Positions 47,391 to 59,124 of a stretch of 64,000 nt of DNA are shown here, one piece after another; position 1 is the first letter of the stretch, and each line of letters begins with the position of its first letter. The stretch is from NCBI RefSeq assembly GCF_030272615.1, contig NC_081412.1, positions 693,602,083 to 693,666,082 of the forward strand, read 5' to 3'. The DNA comes from Cryptomeria japonica (lineage: Eukaryota; Streptophyta; Pinopsida; Cupressales; Cupressaceae). Below the pieces are notes generated by a model that did no database searches, was not told the origin of the DNA, and saw only the letters and a list, made by a program, of their open reading frames with translations. The translations under genes and the position numbers were made by a program.

Positions 47391-48400
47391 CTAAAGTAGC
47401 CAACTGATATGCCCCGGATCCGAATACAGCAGTGACAACATATGGGCCCAGCTAGTTTGATTCAAACTTGCCCTGATGTTCTCTGTTTGGTTGGTTGCGA
47501 GGATTCTCTCGAAGAACAAGATCACTTACCTCAAATGTACAAGGTCTAACTCGGTGATTGTAGCTTCTGCTCATGCGCTGCTGATAGGCTTTGAGGTGAT
47601 TGTATGCAGCTTGTCGTTTCTCATCAAGTAACTCTAAGTCCTGAAGATGGGATACTCTGTAGGCTTCGTCATCGATGAGATTGTGCAAGGAAACCTATAG
47701 TGACGGTATCTTGACCTCAATAGGCAAGATAGCTTTTGCACCATAGACCAATGAATAAGGAGTTGCACCTGTAGGGGTTTGAATGCTAGTTCGATATGCC
47801 CATAGCGCTGGATTTAGTTGAACATGCCAATCACGGCCGGCATCATTGACTGTCTTCTTTAGGATCCTCAATATGTTTTTATTGGATGCTTTGGCCTAAC
47901 CATTGCCTTGTGGGTAATAGGGAGTGGAAAAGCGGTGTTGGATATGAAATTTCTCACAAAGTTCATGGACATCCTGATTTTTGAAAGGAAGACTGTTATC
48001 TATGATGATGGACATGGGCACACCATACTGGTAGATGATGTAGTTGAGGATGAATGAGGCGATCTGCTTGCCGATGACTTGGGTAAGTGGAACAGCTTCG
48101 ATCCACTTTGTGAAATATTCGATGGCAGTAATAATGAATTTATGGCCATTAGATGAAGATGGATGAATCTTACCCACAAGGTCAAGGCCCCATTGACAGA
48201 AAGGCCATGGTGTCGTGATTGGTTGCAGTTCCTGGGCCGGTGCATGTATCAGGTTGCCATGAACTTGACATTTCTTGCATTTTATGACAAAGTAGTAGAA
48301 TCCTTTTCCATAGATGGCCAATAATATCCAGCTCGCAGGAGTTTCTTGGCAAGTGATGGACCACTTGAATGAGTCCCACAAATTCCTTCATGTACCTCTT
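47391..48400 (-). pseudogene. Tat integrase with lost catalytic Glu
   Basis: Zinc region: EVHEGICGTH (about 48400) and CKKCQVHG (48272-48249), separated by a frameshift near 48290-48310. Core: QWGLDLVGKI, then IIIDNSLPF, then PQGNG followed by a stop and AKASN where the family has an acidic residue. The third catalytic residue (Glu) is thus Lys, and the preceding Gln codon is a stop; both are single transitions. The C-terminal part (HNLIDDEAYRVSHLQ; RVRPCTFEVSDLVLR; a stop before LGPY) follows to about 47394. It could not integrate DNA as it stands. Confidence 0.88.
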
Positions 48401-48676
48401 CCAAAGCCTTTGTTATCTCACCTTGTTCCAGACATCGAAGGAAAGTACCATCAAGACCGTGTCGGTATAGGGTTTCGGCAATAATGGTATATCGAGCAGT
48501 TTGGCGAATGAAGGTTTTTTGTTGGTTATTCAATTGGTTGGGAGGAAGGGTATGATCGCGAAGATAGGTGTAGAACTCACCATACCATGGGGATTTAGGA
48601 CCGACAAGGTGACATATCATCTCGGATTCAGGGATATCATAAGCGGGGATCCAAAGCTGTTCGACCAAGAACTCAT

Positions 48677-49110
48677 AACGTGTTGAATTCTGTGGAAGAT
48701 CTAGGAGAGATGCGATGGTAGCCATAGCGTCAGCAGCTCGATTCTGATCTCTTGGTATCTGCTCAAAAGTGATAGTAGTAAATGATGTCTTTAGAGTGTC
48801 CACCATTTGCTTATATGGCATGAGTTTATCATCTTTGGTCTGATATTCATCAGTTGCTTGTCGAATGACTAGTTGGGAATTGCCATATACTTGTAGTTCT
48901 TGTAATTTCCATTGTATGGCTAACCTGAGTCCTGTGATCAAGGCCTCATACTCGGCTATATTGTTTGTGCATGGAAATGTGAGCCTGTAAGACTTCGAGA
49001 TGCTATCCCCTTGAGGTGTGATAAACAGAATGCCTGCCCCTGAGCCATGCCTAGTGTATGAACCATCAAAATATAGTTTCCATGGTTGTGCTGCTATGAT
49101 CATGAATATC
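48677..49110 (-). pseudogene. Second, archaeal-type RNase H of the Tat element
   Basis: WKLYFDGSYTRHGSGAGI opens the fold, then NNIAEYEALITGLRLA, then DQNRAADAMA. The Asp, Glu and Asp residues of the active site are visible. The domain is joined to the first RNase H by a frameshift near 49115 and runs on in frame into the integrase N-terminal region until about 48300. Confidence 0.88.
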
Positions 49111-49114
49111 TCCT

Positions 49115-50629
49115 CATCTGCAAATATTGGAAATAAGAGGATGATCGCCTGTGAGTGGTGCATCGGCCAACTGATCTGCAATAACCTGACCTTTGATAGC
49201 TTTACGGTCTACATACTCAATGTCAAATTCACTTAGAATCATCACCCATTTGGCCAAGTGACCTGTCAATGCTGCTTTGCTGAGTAAATACTTGAGTGGA
49301 TCAATCTTTGCAATGAGTTGTACCTTGTGTGTTAACAGATAGTGCCTCAGTTTAGTGGCTGCTAAGATTACTGCTAGGCAAGTTCGCTCAATAGGTGTGT
49401 AATTGAGTTCATAGCCCACCAGTGTGTGAGAGATGTAGTAAACAACACACTCTTTTCCTCATGCATTATGTTGTGCCAGTAGTACACCCAATGCTGTATT
49501 GGTTGCTGAGATATAGAGTAACAACGGTCTACTTGGATCTGGTGGGATCAACAATGGTGGATTAATGAGATAGTTTTTAAGTGTCTGAAATGCTTGCTGG
49601 CATCGGGCATCCCACTGAAAGCGGATGTTCTTGTGTAGCAGGTGTGTAAATGGGTGATAGTTATCAACCAATTGTGCAATGAATCTTCGGATGGATTGAA
49701 GTCGCCCTTGTAATGTCCTTAGCTGACTGATATTCTTTGGTGGTGGCATGTCCATGATTGCTTTTACCTTTGCTGGGTCGACCTCAATACCTTTGCTTGA
49801 GACAATGTATCCTAGAAGTTTCCCGGAGGTTACTCCAAAGACGCATTTCTTTGGGTTGAGTCGAACATGATATTGTTCCAGTCTATCAAAGATTTTATCT
49901 AAGATGTGGAGATGTCCTTTTCTGGTGAGTGATTTTGCTAGTAAGTCATCCACATAATCTTCCATCATGGTATGCATCATGTCATGGAAGATGGTGGTCA
50001 TTTCTCTTTGATAGGTTGCTCCTGCATTCTTTAGACTGAAGGGCATTACATTCTAGCAATATGTGCCCCATGGACATGTGAAGGCTATCTTATGTTGATC
50101 TTCTGGTGTGATTTATCTGATTGTATCCTGAAAAGCCATCCATGAGTGAAAGCATGGCATGTCCTGCTGTTAGATCCACTATGATGTCGATATTTGGTAG
50201 GGGGAAGTCATCCTTAGGACAGGCCTTATTCAGATCTCTGAAGTCAGTACAAATGCGGATGCCCCCTTTTGGTTTGCCGACAGGCACAATATTGGAGATC
50301 CATTCTGCATAATCAATTGGTCTAATGAAACCAACATCTAGGAGTTTCTTGAGTTCTGTTTTGACTAGCAATGCAATCTGGGGATGCATCTTACGAAGCT
50401 TCTGCTTGACAGGTTTGGCTCCTTCTGCGATGGTGAGGTGATGCATGACTAAATCAGGATCAAGCCCAAGCATGTTTGCATATGACCATGCGAAGTTGAT
50501 CTGACGCTTCTGGAAGAACTCTATAAATTTAGGTTGTTCCTCTGGAGTGAGAAGAGATGCCAGATGTATGATATGAGGATTTTCAGGAGTCCCCACATTG
50601 TATTCTTTGGTTTCCTCGATGAGAATCAT
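49115..50629 (-). pseudogene. Tat reverse transcriptase and first RNase H
   Basis: 50629-50090 covers the RT N-terminal half: LKKLLDVGFIRP, WISNIVPVGKPKGGIR, CTDFRDLNKACPKDDFPLPNID, LMDGFSGYNQI. A frameshift near 50090 and a stop near 50055 follow. 50046-49459 holds MPFSLKNAGATYQR, EDYVDDLLAKS (catalytic YVDD intact) and LNPKKCVFGV. After a stop at about 49456 comes RNase H (YTPIERTCLAVILAATKLRHYL; YLLSKAALTGHLAKW) to 49114. Confidence 0.92.
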
Positions 50630-50821
50630 TGATCGTTGCTATTGTGTACTATCAGGGAGAATGTCAAACCCTTCATCCTCAGGCACCTCAGAGAGGTTTT
50701 CACCATTGGATACGCTCTTTCTTTTTACTTTTGTCGGATCAAACAGTGCCACAGTGTGGTTTTCACTGGAAGATCCATGTTTTATTGTTATATTTTTGCA
50801 GCTGAAAGGTTTGGCATCCGC

Positions 50822-51640
50822 CTAGAAGTATGCTACGCTATTAAGTTCAATGGCGAATCCAGCTTTGTGATCCCTGCTTGGTAGGTTATCCCTTAATTCC
50901 AAAAAGTCAATGACAGCCTCATCATTTTGGAAGAAGTCAAGACATGGGGGATTTGGTTGGTTCCATTCGATGAGTTCAGGGTGGATAATGGGCATTACTT
51001 CATCGATTAGGTTAAGTACGTTGGACGTATCAGTGAGGGTTAAGACGTTATGGTGAAGGTCATTAATGGTACTCTCCCTGTCAGAATCAGGCATAGGATG
51101 AGACGTAGGGTCTGTGGAAGATGTTTCCAGTTCAGGAACCCAAGTGGTCTTTATCTGTGCTTCTCCATAAACAGGGATATCTTTGTGTGGCGGAGGTAGT
51201 GATGTGTCTTCCTCATCTGAAGTGTTAAGCTGTACTGAATCAAATTCCCACTCATGTGAGTCGGTCTCTGAATCACTTTCTAGCATCTGATTACTATACC
51301 ATACTGGGATGTCCTTTGAGTTAAATACTGCAGGTGTGATCGGTTTATGTACCTTTGTAGTGATTGGTGCTGCAGGGCGATTGAGGGGGATCAAGGAATC
51401 TGTTATAGGGAGTATTGGTAATATTGATTCCATTGCTTCTGATGGGACTGCTGGTGTTATAGATGCTGCTGCCGGTGCTGATACAGTTACTGCTGCTAAT
51501 GGTGCGACTGATGAGATGACGAGTTTGTTTGATGGGATGAGTGGCATTGGTGATAGTTGTGTTGGGGTTTTGAGCCTCAGTGGGGCTGTTGGGATGGTGC
51601 TTGAGGGTTCTTTGTTTATGAAAGGTGCCCACTTTGCAGT
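50822..51640 (-). pseudogene. Unassigned linker between G-patch and RT in the Tat polyprotein
   Basis: About 270 codons, first Pro/Ser/Ala-rich, then acidic (SDSETDSHEWEFDS) and mixed (HHNVLTLTDTSNVLNLIDEV). No known fold recognised; probably disordered. Confidence 0.6.
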
Positions 51641-51900
51641 AGGTGGACAAAATGGTTTGCTGGGTTTTCCTTTGAACTTGAGTTTAGCAAAGATCTCTTT
51701 TTCAAAGCCGAGGCCTGTATTACCTTTGGGCTTGAATTATGGTAGTAGAGGTTCATGTCGTCCTTGTTTGCAATATCCCAAAGCACTCTGACCATCATAC
51801 CCCATTCTTTGCATAATGAGGAGACCTTTGCCATACTGGTCTGTAGGAAGTGTAACTCGCGGTATATCAGTGGTGATGGGATCTTTATAGATCCATTCCG
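51640..51900 (-). pseudogene. G-patch domain in the Tat polyprotein
   Basis: YGKGLLIMQRMGYDGQSALG, then KQGRHEPL and, after a stop, KPKGNTGLGF. Spacing and glycines fit the G-patch consensus, an RNA-binding or helicase-activating module. It lies between protease and RT, as in some retroviral proteases. Confidence 0.7.
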
Positions 51901-51994
51901 CCAGGTCCTCATCTTGTGTTTCTTCCTCTTGACTCTTTCCAAGAACAAAAGGTGTCAAGGCACATGTTGGTATGTTTAGTGGTTGCTAGAGTAC

Positions 51995-52843
51995 CTACTG
52001 TGGTTTACCATGAGTTCTAGGAGAAGTGGGCATTTGTCCCACACAAAAGAGTTGACTCAAGTTGTATTCCTTGGGACCTTCCTCTGCTATTTTCATCTTA
52101 AGCTTTTCTTGCTTTGGTATAGTGGTGTTTGAACTGGCAAGAGAGGCTGGACTTATATATGATGTGGAGGAAATGGCTTCTCTATTATTAGGAACAGTAA
52201 TCTCTGGTGGATGGCTGATATTATGGCAAAATGCAAAGGGGTTTGCATCGCCCAGGATTGTGATCTCTACACCGTTATGTGGGAACTTGATACATTGATG
52301 GTAGGTAGATGGAATGGTTTGGATGGCATGTATCCAAGGTCTTCCTAACAATAGATTGTATGGCAGAGGAAGGTCCAGAACCTGACAAATGATGTGCTTT
52401 ACCACGGGGCCCACTCGGATTGGTAGTACCACAGCTCCTTTGGATGAACGCTCTGCATCATCATAGGCTTTGATTGTGATCTTCTGACGAGGATCCACTG
52501 ATTCGACCGCATATCCCAATGCTGTGACCAACTGCAGTGTGCAAATATTCAGGCCTGCTCCATTATCGATCAAGACTCGCTTGATCCTATGCTGGTTAAT
52601 AAATCCTTCGATGTGGAGTGAGGCATTATGTGGTTGTTGGAAGGAAGAGTTGTCACTTTCAGAAAAAGTGAGACATTGTGATGACTTTAGACTTCCAACC
52701 ATTGCTTGAAATTGGTCCGTATTTAGATTTGTGGGGACTGACGCTTCTTGGAGTGCTTGATCCAAGATAGTTTTATGAGATGGCGATAGACGCAAAAGCT
52801 CTAAAATGGATATAAGTGCAGGGGTTTTGTCTAATTGTTCCAC
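51995..52843 (-). pseudogene. Tat aspartic protease region
   Basis: RIKRVLIDNGAGLNIC places the catalytic Asp at about 52567 in a D-N-G variant of the usual D-S/T-G site; LLLGRPWIHAIQ matches the second conserved motif of the fold. It cleaves the polyprotein. Two stops follow at its C-terminal end near 51985-51995. Confidence 0.75.
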
Positions 52844-53038
52844 AAGATTGTACTGCTTTGGGATGGAGGTGGTGCCTTGTGGAGCTGCCTTTATGGTAAC
52901 TTTGTCGCGACGCGTAACAACATTGCAATTTGAGTTGGGATTTTTGAAGGTTATAGTTGCAACTTATTCATTGGCATCATACAGATGATTTACAGTGTAA
53001 TTATACGCAGCCTGTGTATAATCAGTGGTATCAGTGCC

Positions 53039-53368
53039 TCACCTAGAAGTGGAAGGACCCCTTTGATCTTGTGATGGAAGTGGATTTTTGAACATCAGAT
53101 GATCATTATTTGTTGTTTTTGGGTCATGTCCTTCAATTTCAATTTCTCCTCGATCAATAAGATCCTGAATGAGATCTTTCAATCGGTGACAATTACTTGT
53201 CTTGTGTCCTCTCCCTTGATGGAATTCACAGTGTTTAGTATCTCTCCACCATGTTGGTTTGACTTGAGGCTCATAGTTTGATAGCTTAGGTAGAGTGACC
53301 AAATTTTGAGAAATGAGTTGTCGCAACACTATTTCAATGGGTTCCCCTAAGGGAGTGTATGTGCATTT
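53039..53368 (-). pseudogene. Tat nucleocapsid zinc knuckle
   Basis: HCEFHQGRGHKTSNC near 53240-53195 has CX2HX4HX4C spacing, a variant knuckle common in Tat Gag. It is followed by LKDLIQDLIDRGEI. It is bounded by in-frame stops at both sides (53366 and 53036). Confidence 0.8.
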
Positions 53369-54619
53369 CTATTTTTGCTGACAAGGTCTAGGTTCATCAT
53401 GAGATGTGATGCGACCTTGATTAGAAGGAACATTTGTGTTGTTTTGAGGTGGAGGATTTTGTCTTGCAAACCAAACCACAGGTTGTGCGTTTTGGATAGT
53501 CCTGGCATCCACAACCCCATCATTGACGATATTCTTGTTTTTATTCCAGAAGCTTGGTTTATCACTATTGAAGTGCGGGTGAGGACCATCTTTTGGTTCA
53601 TTAAAGATTTTGATGAGTCCTTTCTTGATGAGTGTCCGTTCACATTTTAAACCCTTGGTGATCATATCATTAAAAGAGTCTGTGTCTTTGACATCCAGGT
53701 GAAATTCCATTTCTTCGTTTAAGTTGGAAATGAATATTTCCACTAGTTCTCGTTCAGGTAACTGAAGAGAACATCTGCTAGACATTTGGCGCCATCGTTG
53801 CAGGAATACTAGGAATAGTTCACCTGGTTTTTGTTTGGTGTTGCATAGATCAGCCATGGTGATGTCGCGTTCAATGTTATGAGAGTAATGAGCGAGGAAT
53901 TTTTGGATAAGTTCCTCAAATGTTCTAATGCCACCTGGTAGTCAGGAAAACCATGATGTGGTTGTTCCTCCCAAGCTTTGGGGAAAAAGGCGCATTAGGT
54001 ATGTGTCTTCATATGATACTTCAAGACAAGCGGAATGAAATTCTCGGACATGATCGCGGGGATCCCCCTTTCCTCTATATTTTTCAAATTTGGGTGTTTC
54101 GAATCCTCGTGGAAATGGTGGCATGTAAATATTCCTATCAAAAGGATAGGGACAGATGTCATTGAGTGAGAATTGGTTAGTCTTGACACCAATATGAAGT
54201 TGTTGGGCGAGATTCTCGACTTGTTGCCGCAACATCTCCATTTCATTTGGAGGAGGAGGTGGTGGGTTACCTCGAGGAATGTTATATCTGATGGGATCTC
54301 TACCTCTTTCCTCTTCATGGTGACTTTGTCTTTCTGATGCTTGTCTTAATTGGGCAAGATCAAAGTCAGAGGGGAGTTTTGCTCCTTCTTGAGCGAGTCT
54401 TAAGAAGTGAGCATCCGCATTGTTCCTAAGTATTTCGTCAAAAAGTCTGTTAAAGAGAGGGTTATGCTGAGCCCTTTCTATTGTTGCAGGAGTGGGAGTA
54501 CTTGGGTTTTCGTCATCTGCATTTCCTCCAAGTGCTTCTTGAAATTCATTGAGATTTTCCTCTTCTTCTTCTTCCCTTTCTATTTCTCGTTGCCTTGACT
54601 GTGATCGGGTTTGAGCCAT
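53369..54619 (-). pseudogene. Tat Gag capsid region
   Basis: I prefer the ATG at 54617-54619 (MAQTRSQSRQ), because upstream residues of the longer ORF are hydrophobic and unlike Gag. An acidic stretch (EEEEEENLNEF) and a poly-Pro run precede the retrotransposon Gag domain: PFPRGFETPKFEKYRGKGDP, SWFS, a stop at 53941, then RTFEELIQKFLAHY, KQKPGELFLVFLQRW and FISNLNEEMEFHL. It forms the particle shell. Confidence 0.85.
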
Positions 54620-57315
54620 TTTGCTTGCAAGCTGTTGTTGAAGTTGTGTGAAAATAATGATGAGTTTTTGATGAAATGAAAGGTTGATGGTTGGTGATTT
54701 GTGTTGCATGTAGATCTCTAGCACTTTTAAGGTAGATGTAACTGAAATTCCTTCTTTGAATTGCTTGCTTGTTTTGATAAGTTTTGATGTGATAAGGTGT
54801 AGAGAAATATGAGATGTGTTACAAATTTAACTACCTAGTAATGAGAGGATTCACTCATGAACTAGTTTTAACCTGTTGAGATGTGTCTCTTAGGATGAGC
54901 TTATCCTAGATGTAGAAACAATCTAAAAATTGATGTGATGAGTTTGATTCAAGCAATATCTAAAAAGAGAACTTGGAGCAAGAACCTCTTAATGTTTTGA
55001 GAGTTGGGACGGATTGATGATGAAGTGATGATGTATGAGTGAGATGATGGATGAAAATGTTTTCAACTTCAATAAAAACTTTGTGTTATAAATGGGACAA
55101 ACTCTATCTCTTCCCTTTCGGGTGTTAGTGGCATTTCTTGAGCTGTGTTGTATGTGATACAGACATTTGGGAAGAAGTTGGGATTAATCTTTCCTCCTTG
55201 GTTTTTGTGATAACTCAGAGCTCTATATTGCATAAAAGCTCTGCGGTTCAATGATTTGGAATCAAATTCGTTTGTTTTGCCTTGAAGATAGAGACACATG
55301 TGATGCAAGAAAACTCTATGGGAGACAAAGATTTGTCTATTGATATAGAAGAATTTCCTTCGTTTGATCAAAAGCCTTTGAGTTTAATTGTCTTCTTTTC
55401 AAGTTGATATTTTGATGACGCTTCTTCTTTCGCAAGATGTGAAGAATGGTCATAAAAATTTTGACTCTTTTGTTGTTTGCACTTTGTTTTTGATGTTTTT
55501 GGTTGTTTTTGAAAGATGTTTGGTTGGATGAATACTTTGTTTTTGGGATTGATTTTCTGATTTGATGTTTCTTTGACAAGAAAACAAAGCAAGCACACAA
55601 ACACCAAAATGTTGCCTCAAAGGCACAAATGAGTATGGGTCTAGATCAACCCAATCTTTGGACTTGTATATGACCCTTCCTTTAGATGTATTTTAAGGTG
55701 TATTTTCAAAGCCTGAAGTCGGCTCAATTTGCACTTGGTCTTTAAAATGAACACATTTCAAACACTTTTTATCCCTAAGGTCAAATGGCCAGTTGTGATA
55801 AATTTAGCCCACATCTTGATATTTCTTCGACTTTGGTACTACATACCTTATGAATCCCGCCGTGGCAGGTAAGGATGTGATATACTAAGTCTTGCACGAG
55901 CATAACAAATAGATGATCCCTATGATGGGGGAGTCACCACTTTTATCAAGCCACAAGTGACTTTTCAAAAAGCTATGTTTCTACTCAAGGAAATATGTAT
56001 GGTGAGTATCTTGGGAGCAAAACCATCTATGCTCTTGCACTAAATTATATCGCAAATATCCTCAATCAATAGAACGGGTGGGCTACTACTAAAAGGTGTT
56101 TAGTCATGTTTGATGTTTTTGGACATAAGTTCATTCTGTAGTGACTCACTTAAGAGCCTTGTAACTGGTGCTGGGGCCCATTTGTCCTTTCGGCTAGTTA
56201 CACTGTAGGAACAGCTATACCCAAGGCTACAGCTTTCGCTCTCACGTAATTTCTATAGCGGCTCAAAGGATTTACCGCTCGAGGTCGTTCCCAAGAGTAT
56301 TGATCCCTTGGCAGGCCTCTCTTAAAAAGATAAAATTTTGAGTGTTACTAACACTTTTCTCTTGCACCTAGGACCAAGAAAGCCAAGGGAGAGGATAGTG
56401 TGTGTTAGAAGTAGGACCACTCGACCAACTCTTTGCACAAGTGTGCCAAGCACGAAAAACACTTGTTCTTTTTTATCTATCATTGAAATGTGATCTAACT
56501 ATTTGGAGATGTTGCTCCAACAATCATGGTGTTCTTTTTAATTTTCAAAGGCAATTGTTTGAGTAAACTAGAATTTGAAAATCTTGGTCAACTTAATGAA
56601 AAACACGTTTGCATGAAGTAAAATTGCTTTAAAAATGAGACAAGTTGATTGTGAATTTTATTTGCACCAAAAATGGAAGTGTGGATTGTGAGTTTTATCT
56701 TGATGCAAGAAATAAAATTTGCCTTGTTGATTTTAAGCACCAAAACGAAGTTTGTTTCCTAACTTGCAAAAAAATAAAGTTGTTTTTGTATAAGTTTGTG
56801 GTTCTTTTTACCTTGGAACAATGAAATTCTTTTTAAGAGCCCCAAACAAATGTGTGATTCTTTTTTTTTAAAAGCCCAAATTTGAAATGTGAAGTTAATT
56901 TTAAACCAAAATAAAAAGTGAATTCATATTTAAAACCAACTTCAAAAACAAGTTAGTAAAAAATATAAATCTACTTTTTAATCTAATTTAAATCTGCACA
57001 AAAGAGAAAAATAGTTAGTAAAATCCGCCTATTTGGTGGGCTTCTACAAGCCTAATTTGTTTTTTGGTTACAAGGTGATTTGTACAACGTTTTGTTACAA
57101 TAGCGCTAGTCTGTGTTTGAACATAGGCGCTATTTAACACAAACACACTAAAAGAAAGGGAAAGATAGAGATGGCAAAAGCACTGAAACAGGGTGAATAG
57201 CGCCAAAATAATGTCAAACGCACCAAAACAGTGTCAAAAGCGCAACCTGTGTGACATTTTCAACATTCAAACATGTTATTGGTTAAAAAAAAAAAAGTTG
57301 ATCTTTTTGGTGTTT
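54620..57315 (-). other. Leader of the Tat element
   Basis: 2.7 kb between primer site and gag, without a coding signal. Near its start (minus strand from about 57245 to 57165) is a degenerate ~20-bp repeat with TGCGC and TGACA motifs. TAGCGCTA and AGGCGCTA occur at about 57098-57135. 55620-56400 is GC-richer. Confidence 0.6.
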
Positions 57316-57336
57316 GGATTCACGTCGGGTTCACCA
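57316..57336 (-). promoter_or_regulatory. Primer-binding site of the Tat element
   Basis: Minus strand TGGTGAACCCGACGTGAATC, two bases from the LTR end. It begins with TGG as expected for pairing with a tRNA CCA end; I cannot assign the tRNA with confidence. Confidence 0.75.
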
Positions 57337-57338
57337 AA

Positions 57339-59119
57339 TGATGCTCTGCAAAAAGGATTAGAAAATCTATTTGATGGCAACACACACAAAAGCACAAGAA
57401 ACAAACATTAGTGTTAGCAACAAAAGATTATCCTAAACAGGCATATCAAGAGAGATATTAAGCATGAAATAGAAAGCATATAAACATAGAATAAAATAGC
57501 TAATCAAGATGCTCATAGTTGCTCCTCCCTTGTTCCTCTCCTCTCCAATTCCCAAATGAGTGTAGCTCTCAGCTTTTAGCACTAGCCATGGATGCCATAT
57601 GGAGATTCAAGATGGTTGAATATGATAAGCAAATACTATGCAAGTGTAGATAGTGATGCTATGAGAAAGCTCTATGCTAATGCCAGTATAACAACAATAC
57701 TCTAATGCTTCTTTTCTTTTGCTTGAGGAGAAGGGTTCTATTTATAGAAGAAATGGGGAAATGAAGGGTTAAGATTGAATGGTTTAATCAAGGGCCAAGT
57801 TTGAAAGTTGGGGATCCATGTGCACAATTGGCACCAATAAAATGGTGACAAGTGTCAACATAGGATTGGGTTGAGAGAAGAGGTTGGAGGCATTAAAGGC
57901 CTGAGAAGACCTCATGGTTATCTAGAGGCTAAGGGTCAAGTCCAAATTAAGATTACCCACTGGATTAAGAGTTAATCCAAGGATAAACCTTTGTGCAAAT
58001 GTTTAAGAGATAATCATGGTCAAAACATTAATGGCCTGATGAGACCTTTGGGTTGGGTAGAGGTTGAGTCAAAACAAATGTTTTAACCATGTGGGAGGGT
58101 TTGAGGTAACCATTAATGGTTATTGGAGACTTTGGGGATTAAGTGGTTGAAGGTTGAAAGCCTTCAATGGTTATCAAAGACTTTGAGCCATTTAGTGGTT
58201 GAAGGTTGAAAGCCTTTAATGGTTATCAAAGACTTTGAGGGTTTGAGAAGTGACTTCCCTTTTGCTTAGGAATGTGACAAAGTTTAGAGAAGGGGTTAGG
58301 TTATTTAGAAGTGATTAGAAAATTCTAGAAGGGGTTTAGGCATGCAAGTGGGAGAAATTTTGGTATTTTCAATTAAAATAAAATCATTTATTTCAATTAA
58401 ATGGTGTAATTTGCATTTGGATAAATATTCAAATAAATATTAATTTATTTAAATGAGAAAAATGAAGATAAAGCATTAAAATGCTTGAAGACTTTGAGGG
58501 AAACCATTAAAGGCTTGAAGACTTTAAGAAAAACCATTAAAGTCTTAAGAAGACTATAGAAGGAAGCCATCAAGTTTGAAGACTTTAAAGCCATCAAGTT
58601 TGAATACTTTAAGGGAAACCATTAAAGGTTTCAAGTGGGTGAGGATAAATAGGATTTTAAATAAATAATTTATTTAAAATAGTTGTGCAACTTGCTTTTG
58701 TAGGAAAATACAAGTGGGTGGACGATAAAGGTGATTTAAATAAATTATTTATTTAAAATAATTGTGCAACTTGCATTTGTAGGAAAATGCAAGTGGTTAG
58801 AGGATAAAGGTGATTTAAATAAATGTTAATTTATTTAAATGTGAGAGGTGGGATTTTGGGGGATTTAAATAAATATTAATTTATTTAAATGTGAGAGAAG
58901 ATTTAATTAAATAAATATGATTTATTTATTTAATTAATGGTCTGAATTTGGTTAAGTGAATTAAATCAAATAAATTGAATAATTTATTTAATTAATAGGA
59001 GAAGAGGGTTAAGATGAATTAATTAAATATTAATTTAATTAATTCATTAATTGATGGTTAAATAATCAAATAAATACTAAGTATTCATTTAATTAAGTGG
59101 ACAGATTTATGTGACTACA
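57339..59119 (-). mobile_element. 5' LTR of the Tat element
   Basis: Minus strand TGTAGTCACA to GCATCA, colinear with 43121-44975. TATA box CTATAAATA at 57739-57747 on the minus strand. Several TTTAAATAAAT palindromes fill U3. Confidence 0.92.
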
Positions 59120-59124
59120 ACACC
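59120..59124. repeat. Target-site duplication ACACC, right copy
   Basis: Identical to 43116-43120. Confidence 0.9.

Larger units (their letters stand above)
50090..54619 (-). pseudogene. Tat gag-to-RT reading frame, single frame with stops
   Basis: From the ATG at 54619 to the first frameshift near 50090 everything lies in one frame (about 1,500 codons), interrupted by stops near 53941, 53366, 53036, 52962, 51995, 51985, 51735, 50820 and 50632. Each stop matches CAG, CAA or CGA changed by a C-to-T transition. This shows that gag and pol were one continuous polyprotein. The listed sub-entries give the domains. Confidence 0.8.
43121..59119 (-). mobile_element. Complete Tat-lineage Ty3/gypsy retrotransposon, 16 kb
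   Basis: Minus strand: 5' LTR 57339-59119, primer site, 2.7-kb leader, gag, protease, G-patch, spacer, RT, RNase H, second (archaeal-type) RNase H, integrase, 2.4-kb 3' untranslated region, polypurine tract 44976-44988, 3' LTR 43121-44975. The second RNase H between the first and integrase is the mark of the Tat lineage. TSD ACACC is perfect. LTRs differ by about a dozen substitutions over ~1.75 kb plus two indels, so the insertion is young. The polyprotein nevertheless has at least 12 stops and three frameshifts. Confidence 0.92.

Noticed and set aside
51309-51791. Plus-strand 160-codon ORF rich in Gly, Ala and Val
   Set aside because: Antisense to the Pro/Ser/Ala linker and G-patch of the Tat polyprotein.
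57316-57336. Naming the priming tRNA of the Tat element
   Set aside because: The complement did not match any plant tRNA 3' end I could recall with confidence.
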